Under the pieces are notes generated by a model. The model was given only the letters and a program-made list of their open reading frames with translations, did no database searches and had not been told where the DNA came from. A program made the translations under genes and the position numbers. A DNA stretch of 64,000 bases from Coprinopsis marcescibilis (lineage: Eukaryota; Basidiomycota; Agaricomycetes; Agaricales; Psathyrellaceae). The DNA lies in assembly GCA_004369085.1 (NCBI GenBank), contig ML210146.1:372001-436000 (forward strand). The letters are read 5' to 3'. Every line of letters begins with the position of its first letter. Within the stretch, counting starts at the first letter, position 1. Shown here piece after piece: positions 21,840 to 33,533 of this stretch.

Positions 21840-23015
21840 ATGGAGAAAATATACATAGCAAGACACGGTGAGACATCGTTCCTTTGACAGTGCTAACGTG
21901 TTTGAGCATATTTTTGACCCATTCAACAGGCTTTAGGTTGAATTGGATCAACACCACATGGTCGGTGAACGCTTCCGTAGATTAAAAGCATGTTCAATGA
22001 ACTCACACGACTTGTTTCCGCATCTTCAGGAAGAGTGAGACGGGTCTACCTAGAGATCCTCCTCTCGCGGCGTATGGTCTCGTACGGTGTCCTCGGATCA
22101 GTGACGATCTAGAGAATGCACTAATATAAACCCCCTAGACACAAGCGCAAGAGCTTGCCAATTTCTTCCAGGCCCTCCCTGAGGATGAACGACCTACCGC
22201 GATTTTCTCATCCCCATACTGTAAGTGCAAAGCGCTGGAGTTTCCTGGATACCTCTGATCTGATAGTCAATGGCACACAGACCGTTGCTTGCAAACCTCC
22301 CAGCCCACAGCTCAAGCATTGAATCTACCAATTCACGTGGAGCATGGTAAGCGCTACTTCAATTCGTGCTGACTTTCTGTGACCTCTCCCTCTAGGAATA
22401 AGCGAATGGTACTCTCCGGTGGTGCCAAACAGCAACTTGCTCCATCCCCGTCCTGAATCAGCGGAATATCTGCAGAAGTACTTCTCAGAAATAGACAAAG
22501 AACTGTGGCCAGCCTCTGTATGGTACCCGTCTAGAAAAGGGGAAACCGTCGGAGAGGTCCATGCCCGTGTTTCAGGATTCTTGGAGCTATTCAACAAAGT
22601 GGTGGTCAAAACCAAGGGCATCGATATAAGGCGACCTTTGTTCGTGACACACGCTGCCACCGCCATCGTCCTCGTAAGAGGCCTCCTTGGAGAACCGTCT
22701 CTGGGTTTGAAAGTTGGATGCTGCAGTTTAAGCGAGCTGCACAGGAAGAGCACGTCTGTAGGAAAAGATGAAGTTTTGGGCGCCTACGTTGCAACCAAAT
22801 TGGCTGATGGATCCCACATGGAGCAAGGCGCATCTAGGGAATGGGGCTTTGACGATATTGAAGTCGAAGCCGGTCGGGTAAGGCGCTTACCTTTTCTTGT
22901 GTGCAAGAAATGCTCACAGATTTTACAGGTCGTCGAAGATCCAGGTGTCCCTGGAACCGAATCAGAAGAGGACTTCCCCCTTGGAGGACAGCTTCAACTA
23001 GCTAGCAACCTTTAA
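21840..23015 (+). CDS. Phosphoglycerate-mutase-fold protein of the Tfc7 (TFIIIC tau55-like) type
   Basis: Histidine-phosphatase fold. It starts MEKIYIARHG and continues FRLNWINTTW, KSETGLPRDPPLAAYG, LTQAQELANFF and AIFSSPYYRCLQT. The second catalytic-type His is in LFVTHAATAIVLVRGLLGE. The usual RHGE/RHGET is RHGF here, which matches fungal Tfc7-like proteins and not metabolic mutases. About six introns, one of them (51 nt, starting GTAAGGCG near 22879) in frame and without a stop, so retention would add 17 residues. The acidic C-terminal tail (ESEEDFPLGGQLQLASNL) is an extension beyond the fold. Role inferred from family: a TFIIIC subunit or an orphan phosphatase; which one is not decided here. 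Confidence 0.8.
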
Positions 23016-23093
23016 GTTGTGTAGTTGTCGAGGCAAGTCAAAGAGGCTGATGTACATTCGATTTCATCCTTCTACATAGATGTGCCTGAACCC

Positions 23094-24382
23094 CTAGAAC
23101 GTAACGTACGCGCTTGCATAGCTTACACTAGAATCGCGGATGTTGTGGCACTGGCTGCTTTGCTCGTATCTAACCCATTTAACCTTTGGATCAGAACCCT
23201 CTCTCAATGCGGATAATGCCCCAAACAAAACCCCGATAGGATGCCTCCCACAGATCGTGTTGCGTGTTTCTTGCAGGTAACTGTCGAAGGACTGGTGCGC
23301 GTCTTTGGCGGTGCCTGGAGGAATGCTCAGAATGTCCATTGCTTGACGATCCAGTCGCTGAATGGACTGATAGATTGGGTACGAAGAAGAGGGAGGGCTG
23401 GTTCGCGAGAGCGAGATCCCTGCGGCAATTGGCGTTTCAGCATCAGGGCAATAGTAAGTGTAAGAGAACCGGGTTCCCCTGTGACGAGCTATGTCAGATG
23501 CTGAGAATCGTACTATTTAGGCCAGCTCACCAGTGGCAGAAATCAGACGACACAACGCACAAGGTTCCTTCTTGCGCGAGATACGGTGCCAACAACGCCC
23601 CATATTCAACTTCACTCTTCCTATCAATGGCTCCCACCACAATCGGAACAATTGTTATATTCTTCCTGAGATAATGCATCAACTACTGCAGGCTATCCAG
23701 CGAAGTCTGACGTACCCTTCAAATACTTTCCTGATGTAAGGAAGGTGCATCTCCAGACTGTGTTCGTCTTCGTCCGCCTGTAGGCTGAGATTTGTGAACT
23801 TGCCAGTCTCCTTCAGCTCTTTGATTGCTGTTCAATCGATCGCAAGGAGTTAGGGGAGCTATGATGATAATTGTCAATACTTACTCTCAGTATCAAGCGG
23901 AAGAGTCCCGATAGGAGTTTCGTACTCCTTGCAAGACGACAGGGCACACCCATTCAGATAAAAGTGGTGGGATGGACCAAGGATAAACACCCTCCTTCTA
24001 AATCAAGGTCAATAGATCGATGGCGAAGGGAACAAGAAACACTCGCATTCCGGTAGGATCGATAGCTTTATATGCCCAACCAGCAGCAGGCCCGGAATAC
24101 GAATACCCTGCGTGACTGTGAGCGTTTTAGTGCCCTTTCGCCGATTGTTGGCGTTGCTACTCACGGCGCGATGACAGCTTTGCAACCTGTTATGGGGAAG
24201 CTTTCTCCAACAGGGGCGACGTCCCCGAGCCATCTCTCAAGCTCCTGGTCTAATATCTTCCCTGTAAAAATCGGAGACCTTCAGTATATTTGCACAACCA
24301 ATCAGAAGGGGCACCTTTGACCGTCTCCGTTATACCAGCTCCCTGCATGCGATGCTGATCTGACGGCCCTGTGGAAGGTCAT
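23094..24382 (-). CDS. MHO1: MEMO1 homologue
   Basis: Member of the eukaryotic MEMO family, related to extradiol dioxygenases, linked to copper/redox handling and signalling. Starts [18 protein letters not shown] and continues [29 protein letters not shown] and [18 protein letters not shown]. It then has [33 protein letters not shown] and [16 protein letters not shown]. The last exon gives [17 protein letters not shown] and [17 protein letters not shown], which is diagnostic for MEMO. Several introns of 43-55 nt; the intron after DPTGMRV is only 43 nt. Convergent with the Tfc7-like gene, 78 bp apart. Confidence 0.93.
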
Positions 24383-24708
24383 TAACTCAATAACATAGAA
24401 GAGAATGTAATTTGTCTTGCATATCGACGTAGTGGTGGTCTTATATTGTTTCGAAGATGGCGGTGAAGACTCAAAAGTGGCACCAACAGGACTGGACGGC
24501 AGATGACTAAATATAGCAAGGGCGATGAAATCGGTTTGTCTCAGTCATTTCACAAAGCAGGGATATGCAGCGGCGCCAAAGACTGCGGAGAATGTGGATT
24601 CACGACATAACTCGGCATATGCATGGAATGTGTGTATCGGGAATGTGTGTATCGATGTGCACATATGAAAGTACATGTGGAAAAAAAGAACGAAATCGAG
24701 CCGCGAGT
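24383..24708. other. Intergenic between MEMO1 and eL32, with a short tandem repeat
   Basis: MEMO1 promoter side and eL32 3' side. Two adjacent copies of the 15-mer GGAATGTGTGTATCG lie at 24625-24654. Nothing else is recognised. Confidence 0.55.
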
Positions 24709-25298
24709 TTACTCTTCTGACCGAAGACGGGCAGCAGCATTGGTGACCTTGATGCTCAACACTTTTGCGCTGAAAAGAACGTCAATTTACGACAAGGCGA
24801 ACTCGGAAGGGCAAAACTAACCGCTCGAGAATGGTGGCGCGATTTCTGCTGCTGACGTTGTGTGCAACTTCAGCGGCGAAGGTTTTGTTGTGCAGAAGGA
24901 GGAGGTCGAGTTCCCGAACGTTGCTCACGGTGAACTTCTTAAGACCGTTAGGGAGAAGGTGGCGGGTCTGAAAACAGAATCAGTCAACTGTTATCCGTTA
25001 ATTCTGCTGAGAGGCTTGCCTTTTTGTTGCTGCCGTAGCCGATCTAGGGAATGCACATAAGTCAAAAATCAAAGAACCTGAATTCGCTTAACACACCTTG
25101 GGCATAGCAGTTTGGCCCTTGAATCGTCGCCTCACTCTGTTATCGATACCTTTGGGCTTCCTCCATGCCTCCTTGACACCATGGTAGCGGTCGGACTGAT
25201 GGCGCCTATAATTCTGTGAGTTTCGACCAGAATTTGAAGTGATATGGTGCTACAGACTTGAACTTGTTGGTTCTCTTCTTCACGATCTTGATGGCCAT
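24709..25298 (-). CDS. RPL32: 60S ribosomal protein eL32
   Basis: Large-subunit ribosomal protein. Five exons (25298-25258, 25205-25097, 25043-25020, 24967-24822, 24769-24709) sum to 381 nt, 126 residues. Diagnostic stretches: [73 protein letters not shown] and the end [10 protein letters not shown]. The intron at 24968-25019 begins GCAAGC, a GC-AG intron: it follows AAG and no GT site restores frame. The protein is a few residues shorter at the N-terminus than most eL32, so a tiny upstream coding exon cannot be excluded; an AG acceptor lies just upstream of the chosen ATG. Confidence 0.94.
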
Positions 25299-26050
25299 TT
25301 CTTGCTGTGGGCAAAGAGAAAATCAGCACAAGTCAGCACAGAAACTGGACAGACCGTCATCCAAGCGACCAGTGATCAATCCAGCTGAAATCGACCTTTG
25401 GGAGGCGCGATACGCTATCCTCTTGATCGATAGCCTCTCGAACAACGTATCTGACAGCATAACAGACGACAGGAGAGCATACTCACAGGCTGGAGGACTT
25501 GAGGTGGACGACGTTGACCGGGTGGAGAGTGTTGTACGCGAGTTCTGGGATGCTCACGTAATCAATAGCAAAGTCTTGGCACTCCCTGCTAACTCGAATG
25601 GCTCTCTCAGCCAGCCTCTTTCCGCCCGGACCTTGCCTTGTCTCGGAGCCCAGAAATGACGGCTCGGAACTGAATAATTTTGCTGTGACCCGCCTCGAGG
25701 AGTGGCCAACGCTCTGTGGCCAACATCGAAGGAGCTTTACTTTGGCCTAATTTGATGGCATTTATACCTTCCGCGCGTTGAACAATGAATTTCATTCCTA
25801 TCATCTGCTTGTCCTCCTTAAGATAGATGCAATGTCCGTTGAATTGGCTGTTTCCTCCAGATTGGTGACGCTAGACCAGTGACCGCTCGGTTCGTGACGA
25901 ACTAGTCACGTTATGAAGACTCAGAGGGTAAGATGATCCAAGGGTTCTGTTGCTGTTTTACCTTGCTCCGAGCGACCTGAATTAATTACTGGTCGCAACT
26001 GGGCAGTGCCCTTTACAGCGATTCAGCTTCACATTGTATCTGTCCTCTAT
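25299..26050. promoter_or_regulatory. Divergent promoter region of eL32 and the PAS-kinase-like gene
   Basis: The part next to eL32 probably includes a 5'UTR intron (acceptor ...TTTGCCCACAG just upstream of the eL32 start; candidate donor GTGAGTATG near 25495). Between 25861 and 25910 there are four TGAC-type half sites, two of which form a perfect inverted repeat (CGTGAC, 6-nt spacer, GTCACG, 25893-25910). The open frames in this region show no coding logic. Confidence 0.5.
25893..25910. promoter_or_regulatory. Inverted repeat of CGTGAC half sites
   Basis: CGTGAC GAACTA GTCACG, read directly. Together with GGTGACG at 25864 and AGTGACC at 25879 it forms a cluster of CRE-like TGAC half sites between a ribosomal protein gene and a kinase gene. 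That it binds a bZIP factor is inference only. Confidence 0.45.
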
Positions 26051-27927
26051 ATGCTTTCTACATCGAGCTACCAACTGGCCTTCGACGATTATGAGCCTGA
26101 TTGGTCAAGTCCGATCCAACCGCCAAAGCTATATCGCTCGGCCAGCGTGAAGAGCTGGGGAGTTACTTGCATTGGCCGGGGATTCGACTGGGACGAGGAG
26201 AAAAATGAAAGCGTGAATTTGGAGGAATTGTACGCCAATCGCCAGGACGTAAAAAGTCTTCTGCACGATCCACATGTTCGCAAACACCACCAGCCACAGA
26301 AGACTAGATCTCCGGTTATTCCCTCAACATCATCTTCGATATCTCTCACTCCGAAGCCTTTACCGCACTCTTATTCTATGCCTGAATTTCTTTCACCAGC
26401 CCATTCACGTTCGTCCTCGCCAAATGGTCTTGCGTCAAGTGGGCCTTTAGGCTCTCATCGCAATCCGACGAGCGCACCACCATCCCCGGTCCCAGCATCA
26501 CCTCGACCACGTCGCAGGTCTTCGCAACATCGCGTCTCACTCATTGCAGGGCGGGTGTCTATTGCACCCATTGAACCTCCGTCACCGCCAGTACTCTTAC
26601 CCCAGAGTTTGCGACGGACAGCGAGCTCCGGTAGCATTTTGAGCGTGGCTCCCAGCACTCGTGCCCCATCGCCTGTACCCGACAATCAGACCTTTATCGG
26701 CGGAAGGAGCATATCCGAATTCGAAATTGAAGGCGAAATCGGGAGAGGAGCCTATGGTCTTGTAAAGCGAGCAAGGGAGATCCTTCCCGAAAGTAAGCTT
26801 GGGGTGAGTACTTCGTCCCCCTCTTGCAAACATCGTTGATATTGTCACCCAGCCACCTCTCATAATCAAGCAAGTTATCAAATCGCGGATTCTTGCCGAT
26901 TGCTGGAAGAAGCATCCGCGTCATGGAACAATCCCGATAGAGATCTATGTTATGTCCGCGATCTCCAACACTTCATACATCCTACCAGCACGAAGACCAT
27001 GGGACCCCTCACGATTGAAAAAACAGAAAGGAAAGGATGCTCTTCATCTTGATCTAGCATCTGAACAACCTGACGACGACTGGGTCGAGGGAAAGGTAGT
27101 AAAAGGTCACCCCAATATCTGCCCGTTACTTGATTTCTTCGAGGACAACCATTACTACTATCTCGTGCTTCCTTTCACTACTCCTGCAGGAAAGCCGGGA
27201 CAACCTCCTCCTCCTTCGGATTTATTCGATCTCGTCGAAGCTTACCCTCAAGGGCTTCCTCCTCATTTGATACGAAGCTACCTCGGCCAGATCGCTGACG
27301 CTCTGAGCTTCTTGCATTCACATGGAATTGGTAAGCCTTTCCTTCTCCCTTCACCGATGCTTCTCGCTTATCCTCGTTTCCCAAGTCCATCGTGATGTTA
27401 AAGACGAAAACGTCGTCTTAGGCGAAAACGATAAGTGCATTCTCATCGATTTTGGAAGCTCAGGTCTTGTCAAGAAAAGTGGCTGGGACACGTTTAGTGG
27501 CACGTAAGCTCCATACGCTCTATTCCTCCTTGATCGCCGCAAACATTTTCCGTTTAGATTGGACTATGCAGGCCCGGAAATCTTACGTGGGGAGCGGTAC
27601 TACGGGAAGGAGCAGGATGTCTGGGCATTCGGAGTTGTTGCATACGTCCTCCTTGTAGGAGAATGTCCGTTTATGACTGCGGATGAAGCTCAAGAAGGGT
27701 TTTCCTCTCCATTCGCCAATGCTTCGATATCGCTCGACGAGCGGTGCGGCGAAGGGAAGGAAAATGACGGGGTCGAGGCAGATGGGGGTGGAGCTCTTGG
27801 CGATGCAGCTGTCCTTGTGCGGGCTTGTCTAGAAGTTGATCCAGCCGCGCGACCCACATTCGAAAGAATAATGCAGTCCAGGTTCTTGGCTGGAAAAATC
27901 GGGTGGGGAATGGAGGTAGCACTCTGA
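26051..27927 (+). CDS. PAS-kinase-type Ser/Thr protein kinase (Psk1/2-like), no PAS domain visible
   Basis: The kinase domain closely follows yeast Psk1/Psk2 and animal PASK. Glycine loop: IGRGAYGLVKRA; Lys in IIKQVIKSRIL; then LADCWKKHPRHGTIPIEI. The next landmarks are NICPLLDFFEDNHYYYLVLP, catalytic loop VHRDVKDENVVLG, DFGSSG, the activation segment SGTLDYAGPEILRG and DVWAFGVVAYVLLVGECPF. About 40 extra residues (RRPWDPSRLKKQKGKDA and on) sit between helix C and strand 4. The N-terminal 230 residues are Ser/Pro-rich with many SP sites; no PAS fold is evident. Four exons, all joins in frame. I start at the ATG at 26051; a GTG-initiated extension upstream is unlikely. Family role: nutrient-dependent control of glucose partitioning and translation. 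Confidence 0.88.
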
Positions 27928-28561
27928 CATACGTGCAAGTAGTAGAAAAGATTAATATTTCCCGATGGTCAAGGTGTTCGAAATGCAATTCAATAGCACT
28001 TGCGATGTTCATTCTATAAATTAAATTATAACATGTAGACTAGCGACTACTAGCAAACTATAACCTGTTGTAGACTAGATAAATCCTGTAGCTCAAATTA
28101 GCGCGCAATATATGAAATTCTGGAGACGATCGAGGACGACAGTGCCAAGCCCAATGATAGTCGGCGCGTGACCGCCGGAGCCGGGACAGATGACTCGGCG
28201 ATGACCGAGTGGGTAATCACGCCTCTTTTATCAGCCATCAGATCTCTGCAATCGATAAAAATTTTGGGCGGGAAACCAATATAATAGGACAGACATCATC
28301 TCTGCGTTGCATCCTCTTTTTCTTCAACCACCACCTCCCACCCTTCCATCTCTTTTTTCCTTCACGACCCCAAGTGAGTATTGTCCTCGTCAGCCTCCGA
28401 TCCTCAGGCCGTCGTATGCGATAGTTGGTATCCTCCTTGGATCTCGCTTATCTCGCTACGATGAGGTCTTTTTTTATTGCATGCATCCTCTTCGATGTCC
28501 CACCTGCGATCTTTTGCGATTAAGGTTTCTAACGTTCATCCCACTCTAGAACATCTAAAAA
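27928..28561 (+). promoter_or_regulatory. eEF1A promoter and leader with a 5'UTR intron
   Basis: Holds the kinase 3'UTR, then the eEF1A promoter. A pyrimidine-rich leader (about 28310-28370) ends in a GTGAGT donor at 28374, and a CTCTAG acceptor ends at 28549, 12 bp before the ATG. This 176-nt 5'UTR intron is of the kind known for basidiomycete TEF1 promoters. A TATA-like AATATAATAG lies near 28280. Confidence 0.65.
28193..28210. promoter_or_regulatory. Inverted repeat in the eEF1A promoter
   Basis: ACTCGG CGATGA CCGAGT, a perfect 6-bp inverted repeat about 180 bp upstream of the 5'UTR intron donor. The binding factor is unknown. Confidence 0.45.
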
Positions 28562-30280
<1,719 letters not shown>

Positions 30281-30566
30281 AGTAGATGTAGCTTATCATC
30301 TGTACTACCACATTTCGTCGCCGTTTCAATCTCTTTCTTCTCTGTCATGTCAAGTTGCTCATCTCGCATTTGTATCACGATCCTTGTAGCTTTCTCAACA
30401 ATTCAATCCAGGCATTTTCCCCGCCTCATACTGATGATTTTTGACGTAGATGCCCAGTCTGGTGCATTGATATTGTAGGCGACTAAGGAACCTGCCTCAG
30501 AAGCTTGGAAAAGTAATCTTCATTTCACTACAAATTGTTACTAGTGGTAGGCAAGTTTGTCTGTCG

Positions 30567-32072
30567 TTAGCAGACATGCTCTGCATCTGCAGCAACATTA
30601 GAGCATGTGCCCAAGTCTCTGGCTACAGTCCTCTCGAATAACTCCATCATGCAACCGAATAAGGCGTGGGTCAAGGCTGCGTCCCATCTGCCTTTGGAGT
30701 GTTCGTCGCGAATGAAGGCATGCTGCGCTTGAACCTCAAGAAACTAAAGGTTTATTGTATTGGACAGATGTGGATATCGAATGGCTGGAGTACTTACGGA
30801 GGAAACGACGTTGGCATCTTCCAGTGTCTGTCTGATCAAGTCCCGTCCGGGTCTTGGAACATGTGTGTCCTGAATGCCGTTGGATTTGACGGTGCTAATA
30901 ACTTGACACTCTCGAATTAACCCACCTGCTTTCCAAAGATCATCTATGGTGCGAGTTAAGAAATGTGACGATTCCGGGCATATCCAATGACAGACCATTA
31001 CTTCGCCCCTTCCAGTTAGATCTCCACGGCGAACCCGGACAAGGGTGTCGTCCTGTTTGCCTTTCCCAAGAGTTGCGCTATGAATATCTGTGGCGAACCA
31101 ACAAGCAGATGCTAGGACTCTCGAATCGAAAGCGGCCTATGAAATGTCTCCAACATATCCATTGACCCCCGAGAGAAGGACAAAAGACATACCCTGAAAG
31201 CCTAGTTTTGGTCCGGCGAATGCATTTACTTAACTTCAAACGAGAGAAACCTGGGAGATTACTCACTAGGTGTCCGCCTAGACACATTCCTGTCGCTGGA
31301 AGTCGCCGCACAGTATTGGTGTGTGAGGATGGCAGGGTGGACCCAGGGAGGAAAAGGCTTGCCTGCGATCCTTCCATTACAATTTACATGATTGACCAGC
31401 AAGTCAATTGCAAGTGTGGCATCCTATCCATCGTTAACCACCGACATCTGGGATTAGGAACGCAGAAACCCCTTTACCTCATCATATGCCTCGACTTTCT
31501 TCTCTATCTGCACACAAACGGATATCATATCGGTGCGGAAATCTGAATGGCCCAAGGGAGCTTACTTTGTATTTGTTCCCTCTGTCAGTCCCTGTAATTG
31601 GAAGACAAGCCTGTCAGTGGCTGGCGACATCCTGAGCAAGTGCATGACCTTCTACGTCGTACGGAATTGGCTCTGGTCCCTCGAACTCGTGGTACACAGA
31701 CGGACAAGCTATAGTTGTTCAGTATCATATCCCGCCAGACCGGATGGGGATAGATCTTACCAACGATGTATCCACGGCTTGCGATCTGGCCTGCAAACCG
31801 TTCTACGGGACCAGTGACTTGGTATATTTCACTGCAAACAATTCTAAAATCACGAAGAGGACCGAACGCAATTCCAAAGACTCGCCTGAATACAACAACG
31901 CCTAGAGAGATATAAAGATATACCTAATCAGGTGAAACAACCAGTATTACTTACCTGGGAATCTAGCGTTGGGGTAATTGGGCAGATGAGGGGAAATAAT
32001 GAAGATCCTGACAGGTTGTCCGTTGGCATCGAGCTTTGTGGGGATATCCTGGTATGATTTGGTTATGAGCAT
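30567..32072 (-). CDS. Dienelactone hydrolase family protein
   Basis: Alpha/beta hydrolase of the carboxymethylenebutenolidase type. Thirteen exons. Start MLITKSYQDIPTKLDANG, then ISPHLPNYPNARFP, GVVVFSEIYQVTGPVERF, YIVACPSVYHEFEGPEP. The nucleophile Cys is in ATGMCLGGHLAF, the acid Asp in FGKQDTHVPRPG and the His in VQAQHAFIRDE, so the Cys-Asp-His triad is complete. One exon is only 16 nt (31886-31901). Two introns use GC donors: 31832-31885 (GCGAGT) and 31296-31361 (GCAAGC). No GT alternative gives the family sequence GVVVFSEIYQ or IAATGMCLGG. Substrate unknown; relatives act on lactones or xenobiotics. It starts head-to-head with ELP5, 58 bp between start codons. Confidence 0.9.
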
Positions 32073-32130
32073 GGTAGTTGAGAGCAAGGAATCTGAACCA
32101 ATATGGCATCAGTGCGCTCTGATCTTGACC

Positions 32131-33412
32131 ATGACCTTCCTCACCGATTTTATCCAGGGATCGACAAACAGACCGACGCTAGTCGTCCTTCAGTCGTCTA
32201 CTGCGCAGAGCACTCTGCCAGTGCTGCTATATCTTATATCCCAACTTGTTGCCAAGTCTCAGTCGACAGAAACTATTTTGTTTAGCCTTCTCCATCCTCC
32301 CAAAGATCTGCTACCGTCGACTGGGTCCCAAGATTTCGAGGTACACGACTGGCTTGACCACGTACCAGATTATGGACCGTCGGATGGCTCTCCAGCTGGA
32401 CTGGGCATCCTCTTCTGCGTCGAACAAGGTTACTCTTTTTTTTTGGCCCTCCGAGACTTGGTTTCTCGTCCTGATCCTGTTCGACAGCCCTGAGCAGGAC
32501 AAGTTTCCCGATCCATGTCGTGGTGGACTCGGTGGATACGCTGGCTTCAGACCTTGGATCCAATACCGCTGCATACACACATATTTCAGCAGTTCATTCT
32601 AGGATTGTTTCCCGCCCAGGTCCGTTGTACCCCAAGTCGTCCCCTCCACCAGAGCTAATCGTCTTTTGATCAGGATCCACCCTAATTCTGCACGGAGGAG
32701 ACCCGTCCTTGGTCTCTCTCCTTGTCCAGCCATCCTTGGCTCATTCCTTGCTTTACATTAAAGGTCACCCACCAACATTGGTTTCGTACATCGCCACAGA
32801 ATACCTCACACCCCCTCCTCCCTTTTCTCCCGCTGCCAAGTTCTGGAGCATCTTTGCACCTCTCAGCGAACGGCAGCATACCATCAACGAATTGGTCTTT
32901 GGGACCGATGAACAGATACAAAGGGACACGAAGGAAATCCTTCTGGAGACATTGATCAGGACCACAGGAAGAAAACGAAGTGTGGAAAAGGAGCTGGAAG
33001 CCTGGTCAACCGTCGCCGGTAGCTGCACTTGGACTCAGTTAGAATCTCTCAGATCTGTCTGGTCCAAGCAATCCAGCTTAGAGGTACGGACTCCATCTCC
33101 TTCCTTTCAGAGAACACACCGGACTGACCTTGGCGTCAGCCTGCACCCGCCGTGGACCCAACTCAAAATCTTTCCTTCAATCTGGGGATGACCACAGCTC
33201 AACAGGAAGCGCGTGCGCAGGTACCTTTGCCATATGTGCATGGTAAGTTGGCAGCAACGATCAACTCTCGTTGTCTCTCTCATCCTTTTGCAACAGACGA
33301 GAATCAGCCAGAGAAGCCACGGTTGAGTGCAAACCAAGGCGTCATACTGTATGATCCAGACTCTGCAGACGATATTGACGACGACGATCCAGACGAAGAC
33401 CTTGACATTTAA
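32131..33412 (+). CDS. ELP5: Elongator complex subunit Elp5
   Basis: RecA-like subunit of the Elp4-5-6 ring needed for tRNA wobble-uridine modification. Start MTFLTDFIQGSTNRPTLVVL. Exons 32131-32428, 32488-32619, then from 32674; two further introns near 33085 and 33242. Key blocks: VVVDSVDTLASDLGSNTAAY, STLILHGGDPSLVSLLVQPS, YIATEYLTPPPPFSPAAKFW and the C-terminal PYVHDENQPEKPRLS. It ends in an acidic tail (DPDSADDIDDDDPDEDL). The acceptor at 32487 (TTCGACAG) was chosen over GAGCAG at 32497 because only it keeps the frame into FPIHVVVDSV. Weak primary conservation is normal for Elp5, so the name rests on overall pattern. Confidence 0.82.
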
Positions 33413-33533
33413 CGATACACTTGGGATTCTTTGATAAGGAGGGGGTGTATCTTGTCGGTATGTGAAGAAGAAATGTACATGAAACGAGACAATCGGGAAC
33501 ACAATTCAGCCTCCTTCCCCGGTTCTCCAATTT

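Noticed and set aside
25258..25659. Plus-strand open frame starting [15 protein letters not shown], looks like a secreted protein
   Set aside because: It overlaps eL32 exon 1 and its leader in antisense; the hydrophobic start is the shadow of the eL32 coding strand.
25607..25804. Minus-strand open frame of 65 residues upstream of eL32
   Set aside because: No family resemblance and no splice path into a longer product; it lies in the promoter and leader region.
32282..32580. Minus-strand frames inside ELP5
   Set aside because: ELP5 reads through this region with correct splice phases; the minus frames are shadows.
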